A DNA stretch of 64,000 nucleotides from Lutraria lutraria (Eukaryota; Mollusca; Bivalvia; Venerida; Mactridae), in assembly GCA_964023205.1 (NCBI GenBank), contig OZ026833.1, positions 43,431,137 to 43,495,136 of the forward strand, written 5' to 3'. The notes under the pieces were generated by a model. The model was given only the letters and a program-made list of their open reading frames with translations. It made no database searches and had not been told where the DNA came from. A program made the position numbers and the translations under genes. Below are positions 59,561 to 64,000 of the stretch, piece by piece; the first letter of the stretch is position 1, and the number at the start of each line of letters is the position of its first letter.

Positions 59561-59695
59561 AAGTGAAGATAAGGACCACATTTTCATGATATGATATAGA
59601 AATGACACGGACGCCTGTATTCGATCGTTCTTTCTCATTGTCTGTACTGCCATGATTTTTTTCTTACCTGGTATAGGAAAAATAATTATTATTCT

Positions 59696-59748
59696 CTGAC
59701 ACCGGTATAGATCATGGACATAATATTATACCGGTGTCAGAGAAAGTC
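59696..59748. repeat. Small perfect hairpin
   Basis: CTCTGACACCGGTATA and TATACCGGTGTCAGAG arms about 20 bases apart. Confidence 0.75.
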
Positions 59749-60432
59749 TAAATCAATAGACTAGTCACTAAGATGGCTATGTATAACCTAGGATATTTAT
59801 ACCTGAGTCTATCGATTTTAACGACTAGACAAGGAAGGTTTCGACCACTATTGTGCTGTGATAGAAAATCCTTACAACTGGTAGATAATTGGAATACAGC
59901 AACTGAGTTGGAATTGATTAATCAGTGTTTTTTAAAACATTATTGAAAGTGTGTTTGATGTAATTAAGGTTATAAGGAAGATTGTATAAAGGGAACGTAA
60001 ACATCTGTGTGAATTGAAACTCCGAAGATGTGGCTGGAACTAAGTCAAGGTAATACAAGAAGTCTCTATGCCTCACCTAGTTGTCATTTGTAGTTCTATT
60101 TATATACATGCATTTCTTTTTGTATTTTGAGAAAGGTACCAGCGCCGACTGAATCGGGTAATTCGCATAGTTTTGAAATGAATTTTACATTCCTAGATAC
60201 GATTTCAGTTTTCTATGACCCTTTATTTCATTTAATCACAAATATGGACCAAAGCAAGGAAAAGTAGACATCTTACAGGGGATGGTGTAATAATGTTAAC
60301 TTAGTGAGTTCGGACCCTTAAAGGGATATGTAACAAGACCCGATACGGGATGGTTTATAATATGTTTCTTTATTCCTAAGCCACAGTAATACATCTGATA
60401 CTCACATACATTTATAACATGTATATATAACT

Positions 60433-61627
60433 CAAAGGGGTTTGTCACGAAAAAAAAAAAATTTTCCCCATGTAACCCATATATATATAGAAGGGAAACA
60501 ACTTCGACAATTAGAATTGTCCAACGCGTGTTATAAACTTCCATGTTATTGCAATGCAGTACAAAATATTTAATTCATATATAGTGCAGCGTATGGGCAA
60601 CTCAACACGCTAACAGAAAATGTATACTTTTACTACCTTTAAAGATATTTTAAACTCGCAATTGAAGATTTTTCACTCGAAAAATGGTCAAATTTTACAA
60701 AACGACACACTGTCGTAAAATCGCAGCGTGTACAAATCTATAGCGAAACTGATAAATTACAGGTAAAACTTCATGGAATGAGTCATTATTCATAACCAAA
60801 CATTATGTTTATATTATATATGGTATAATTTACTAACTGCTAATGATTTCACATCTCCGGATGCACTTCAATGAAGAATTTTCGTTTTTGTTCACTTTGT
60901 CGTTTTCTTTATTTTGCTTCCTTGATAGGTCACATGACAATCGCCTTACTCGTGATGAAAGCTTAATTCTGATAAGATGAGCGATACTGTGTGGTATTTT
61001 TTAGGTATGGTTCCCGATAGCGTAGTGAAAAGGATAGAGTGCACAGGTTACAAGTAAATTGTAAACAAATACCACAGAGTATCGCTCATGCAATCAGATT
61101 TAAGCTTTCATCAAGAGTTAGGCGATTGTCATGTGACCCGTCATGGAAATAAACTTCGAGAAGCCAGCTAATTGAACAAAAAAATACGCAAATTCTTCGC
61201 TAAAAGAGCTTTCCGAGATGCGAAATTATTGGCAGTTAAGTATATTATAGTGTTTTATTATGAATTAAGGCCCATTCTAAGATGTTGTGTCAGTAATTTA
61301 ACATTTCCACTCTGTACATGTATACCGGTATACACGACAGTGTGTCGTTTTGTAAAATTTGACCATTTTTCGAGTGAAAAATCTTCAATTGCGAGTTTAA
61401 AATACCCTTAAAGGTAGTAAAAGTATACATTTTCTGTTAGCGTGTTGAGTTGCCCATACGTTGCACTATATATGAATTAAATATTTTGTACTGCATTACA
61501 ATAACATGGAAGTTTATAACACGCGTTGGACAATTCTAATTGTCGAAGTTGTTTCCCTTCTATATATATATATATGGGTTACATGGAAAAAATATTTTTT
61601 GAAATTTTTTCGTGACAAACCCCTTTG
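60433..61627. mobile_element. hAT-like foldback element with 8-bp target duplication
   Basis: Ends CAAAGGGGTTTGTCACG and its reverse complement. Arms are inverted over about 285 bases at the outside (AAACAACTTCGACAATTAGA, GCAACTCAACACGCTAACAG) and again inside (TCACATGACAATCGCC, GATGAGCGATACT). Both ends are flanked by ATATAACT (60425-60432 and 61628-61635). An 8-bp duplication and a CAnnG start are hAT hallmarks. No transposase, so non-autonomous. Confidence 0.85.
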
Positions 61628-62071
61628 ATATAACTAGCCCTTATCACAAGGGGGCGGAGCTTACACTGGTTTACTAACCAATAGGCTGACTACTACAGAT
61701 GGGATAAGCGTTACCTAATACATCAGGTATCCACCAATGCAGTATGTATTATGACCATGTTTATAATTTATTTTAATTATGATTCAGACCTACAAAATGT
61801 TCTTTGTTAATGAATACAATCTTCAACATCTTCATTATAAAACGTATGCGACGTTGTTGAAGAATGAGAAGAATGAAACGAGTACACGATGTAGAGAAAA
61901 GCCAAATCAATTAATCAGCAGTCGATAAAAACATAACGAAATCCATCGCATATCATTTTGTATAAAAAACAAAAAGTCTAATTGATTGAGTATTTTAATA
62001 GATATGTGAGCTGACCTCATGTAGTCCTGACCTCATCGGAACTTAATACAGGACCGACAACAAAATCTATC

Positions 62072-62150
62072 AGAAGGGCCTAGGGGTAACAACAACAAAG
62101 GTGTGATATTCTTGCTCTTCCGGGCTCGAATCCCGATCGCGTTGAATCAT
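62072..62150 (+). other. tRNA-like fragment with strong B box
   Basis: GGGCCTAGGGGTAACAAC (A-box-like) and CCGGGCTCGAATCCCGATC (B-box-like, 45 bases apart). The acceptor stem does not close, so a tRNA-derived repeat head is more likely than a functional tRNA. Confidence 0.4.
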
Positions 62151-62154
62151 ACCC

Positions 62155-63830
62155 TTACCTGTGGAAGGGTTAGTTAATTGTGTGGAAAGTATTCTTTATA
62201 CAGTCAAGGAAAAAGCTAAAGTGAGCCGGCAACCTGCATACACTGATATGAATGAAATATCATTGAAACCGACATCAAACTCAATGAAATACTGAAAGTT
62301 CAGCTATTACGGCCATCTAGCGGACTTACTCGTAATATTATTAAGTTGGTCGTAATATCGGGTCCCGACATTTTCTAAAGACAACTTTCAACAATATAGT
62401 CATGGTAACGCTATTGAGTTACATTCATTCAAATTATGTTCCCTTTTTTTATCTATCATCTGCCATAAAAAATATAACAAACGTGTCGTGTTCGTGATTC
62501 ATTCATTTGAATTAACACTTTTTGTCAAACTGCATATGGGCGCCTATTTACACTGCATAAGAACATGTACTTCAGCATTGATATTATGCTTTTTATAGGA
62601 AACATACATGGTAAGGCGGCTATAAAAAGACCACATAAAGTTAACAAACAAATATCTAAAATTTACACTGAAAAGGAAAAGGGTAATAAACAAATTATAC
62701 GATGGGCTTTTAAAAAGTTATGCAACTGATTATCGTGGTGCCTTGCTTTGCACTGGGTTCACTAGAAAAGCTTACTGGTGTAACGATGCATCCATTGTTT
62801 ACATATTTGATAGGTGTACCAAAGCAACACGCAGTCAATGGCACTCAAGTTACTAGTATAATGGTTGGAAAGAAAATGTTAAGGCATATAAACTTTGTGG
62901 TTATATAAACCTCGAAGAAGACTTGACGTATCTATGAATGAGGTTTTGAAGGAGTGTGCGATGGTCTTGGGAGGAATGAATTGTCGTATGCCTCTATCAT
63001 GAGATTTTTCTTGAACCTTTCTTGCATACTTTATGAATAACATATGAAGTATGAATGAATGTTTACAAAGAAGTTTGAAGGCTGCGGTGAATTCACCAGC
63101 GATGCACAAAACCAGATTGTTCTTGTAGGACTATTTAGACGAAGATGTTATGGATGGCATGTTCATCGGATAGCTAGTATACTAAAGCGTAATTTGAAAC
63201 TGTGACGCTTAACAACTCGACGAATTTCTCATCTATTGTCGGACAAGTAAGAGGTGATCTACTTCAAGTTGATTCAGCCAAAAATATTTAAAAAATTGTT
63301 TCCAAGTTTATCGTATTAAGCCAATTCTGACATTTGTACTGTAGACGAGACATGACAGTGTGTACATTCTTTTGAGTCTACTAGGAAAATTAGCTATAAA
63401 ATATAGACTGTCAAAACTGGGCGCCCTGAAGTGCTAAAACGACACCCACCCATGATGTATAAGCACATATCATTGCGCAAAAGTCTGCTATTGTGACCTC
63501 ATTGTTTAGGTCGGAAATTGTTTTTAAGTTCTTTCACGTTCCTTATACCTCAGACCTAGCTGCATTTGTCTATTTCTTGTTACTTAGACTGAAAACCATT
63601 TACATGTAGCGTGTAGACACTTTATGTCGCGGACAAGAACGTGTTCAGCTGCATTTAAAACTAAAATTGAATGTTTATCACTTTGTGTATGTTCAAAGGG
63701 TGATAGCTTTGAGTTATTGTCGCGAAAAAATGCACATCTATCTTTTTGTTACCCTTATTTGAAATGTCATTCGTAAACTTAAATAAGATAAATCGTTATA
63801 TTTCACTTGAAACATTCTCGAAATTATCTG
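62155..63830. other. No gene recognised; 3' flank or intron of the edge gene
   Basis: Downstream of the terminal exon at 63838. A plus-strand stretch at 62720-62900 is open in two frames but unrecognised. Confidence 0.45.
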
Positions 63831-63837
63831 ACGAAAA

Positions 63838-64000
63838 TTAATCAAAGTTATTTACTAAATCTTTCTTCCACTTCTCAGTGCCAAACACCATTTCGTATAT
63901 TTTTGTCAGACAATACAGTCTCACGTCTTCAACGTTTTTAATATCAGTTGAGTACGTCTTCGACAGGTTAGATACAACATCATCAACACAGTCGTCACTA
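63838..64000 (-). CDS. Last coding exon of an unidentified gene (partial)
   Basis: Open frame on the minus strand from the window edge to a TAA at 63838-63840. Encodes DDVVSNLSKTYSTDIKNVED, then LYCLTKIYEMVFGTEKWKKD and a short tail LVNNFD. Composition and the open frame suggest real coding sequence; no domain recognised. The 5' part lies outside the window. Confidence 0.6.
   Translation of the reverse strand, partial: SDDCVDDVVSNLSKTYSTDIKNVEDVRLYCLTKIYEMVFGTEKWKKDLVNNFD

Overview
The window is eukaryotic, very probably from a bivalve mollusc. It is roughly two-thirds A+T, has no bacterial-style operons, and has long introns with GT..AG junctions. It is dense in dispersed repeats: two tRNA-headed SINE families, LINE reverse-transcriptase remnants, a Polinton/Maverick remnant, a hAT-like foldback, minisatellites and long palindromes. 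Assignment to bivalves rests on recognising repeat types and a mitochondria-eating-protein-like gene of a kind known from that group. No species is claimed.

The main host gene runs on the minus strand from an ATG at 55351 to a stop at 31504. By hand I traced 27 exons with matching splice phases, giving a model of about 1218 residues. The order is: a basic N-terminus, paralogous Ser/Asp/Gly-rich exons, about 390 residues of coiled coil built from small phase-2 exons (several visibly duplicated), and a C-terminal Mieap (SPATA18, mitochondria-eating protein) domain. That domain is split by a long acidic, low-complexity stretch of more than 400 residues. Introns carry a 42-bp minisatellite, a LINE fragment, SINEs, and one of two inverted copies of a 1.07-kb element. 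At 25.9-26.7 kb on the plus strand there are decayed exons related to this gene's coiled-coil exons.

Left part (1-31 kb): a minisatellite built on a 12-base motif (1.08 and 6.2 kb), a LINE 3' end (2.1-2.8 kb), two long palindromes, three copies of an element with a GC-rich 20-bp minisatellite core (3.0-4.1 kb, and a head-to-head pair at 9.4-10.6 kb), a mollusc-type tandem repeat (4.9-5.5 kb), and copy 1 of the 1.07-kb element (7.8-8.9 kb). From 13.4 to 18.6 kb lies a decayed Polinton/adintovirus-like element. It has a major capsid gene (split), an overlapping adenain-like cysteine protease gene (frameshifted), a small pre-capsid ORF and a BIR (IAP-type) domain with all four zinc ligands. A 752-bp perfect direct repeat carrying the protease 3' end interrupts the capsid gene. 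From 22.2 to 24.7 kb on the minus strand is a decayed gene with a DUB/peptidase-like domain (Cys, then an Asp-Ser-His motif).

Right part (55-64 kb): mostly anonymous AT-rich DNA with triplet repeats (57.5 and 59.3 kb), a 1195-bp near-palindromic element with a perfect 8-bp target duplication (60.4-61.6 kb), a tRNA-like sequence (62.1 kb) and the last coding exon of another gene leaving the window on the minus strand (63.8-64.0 kb).
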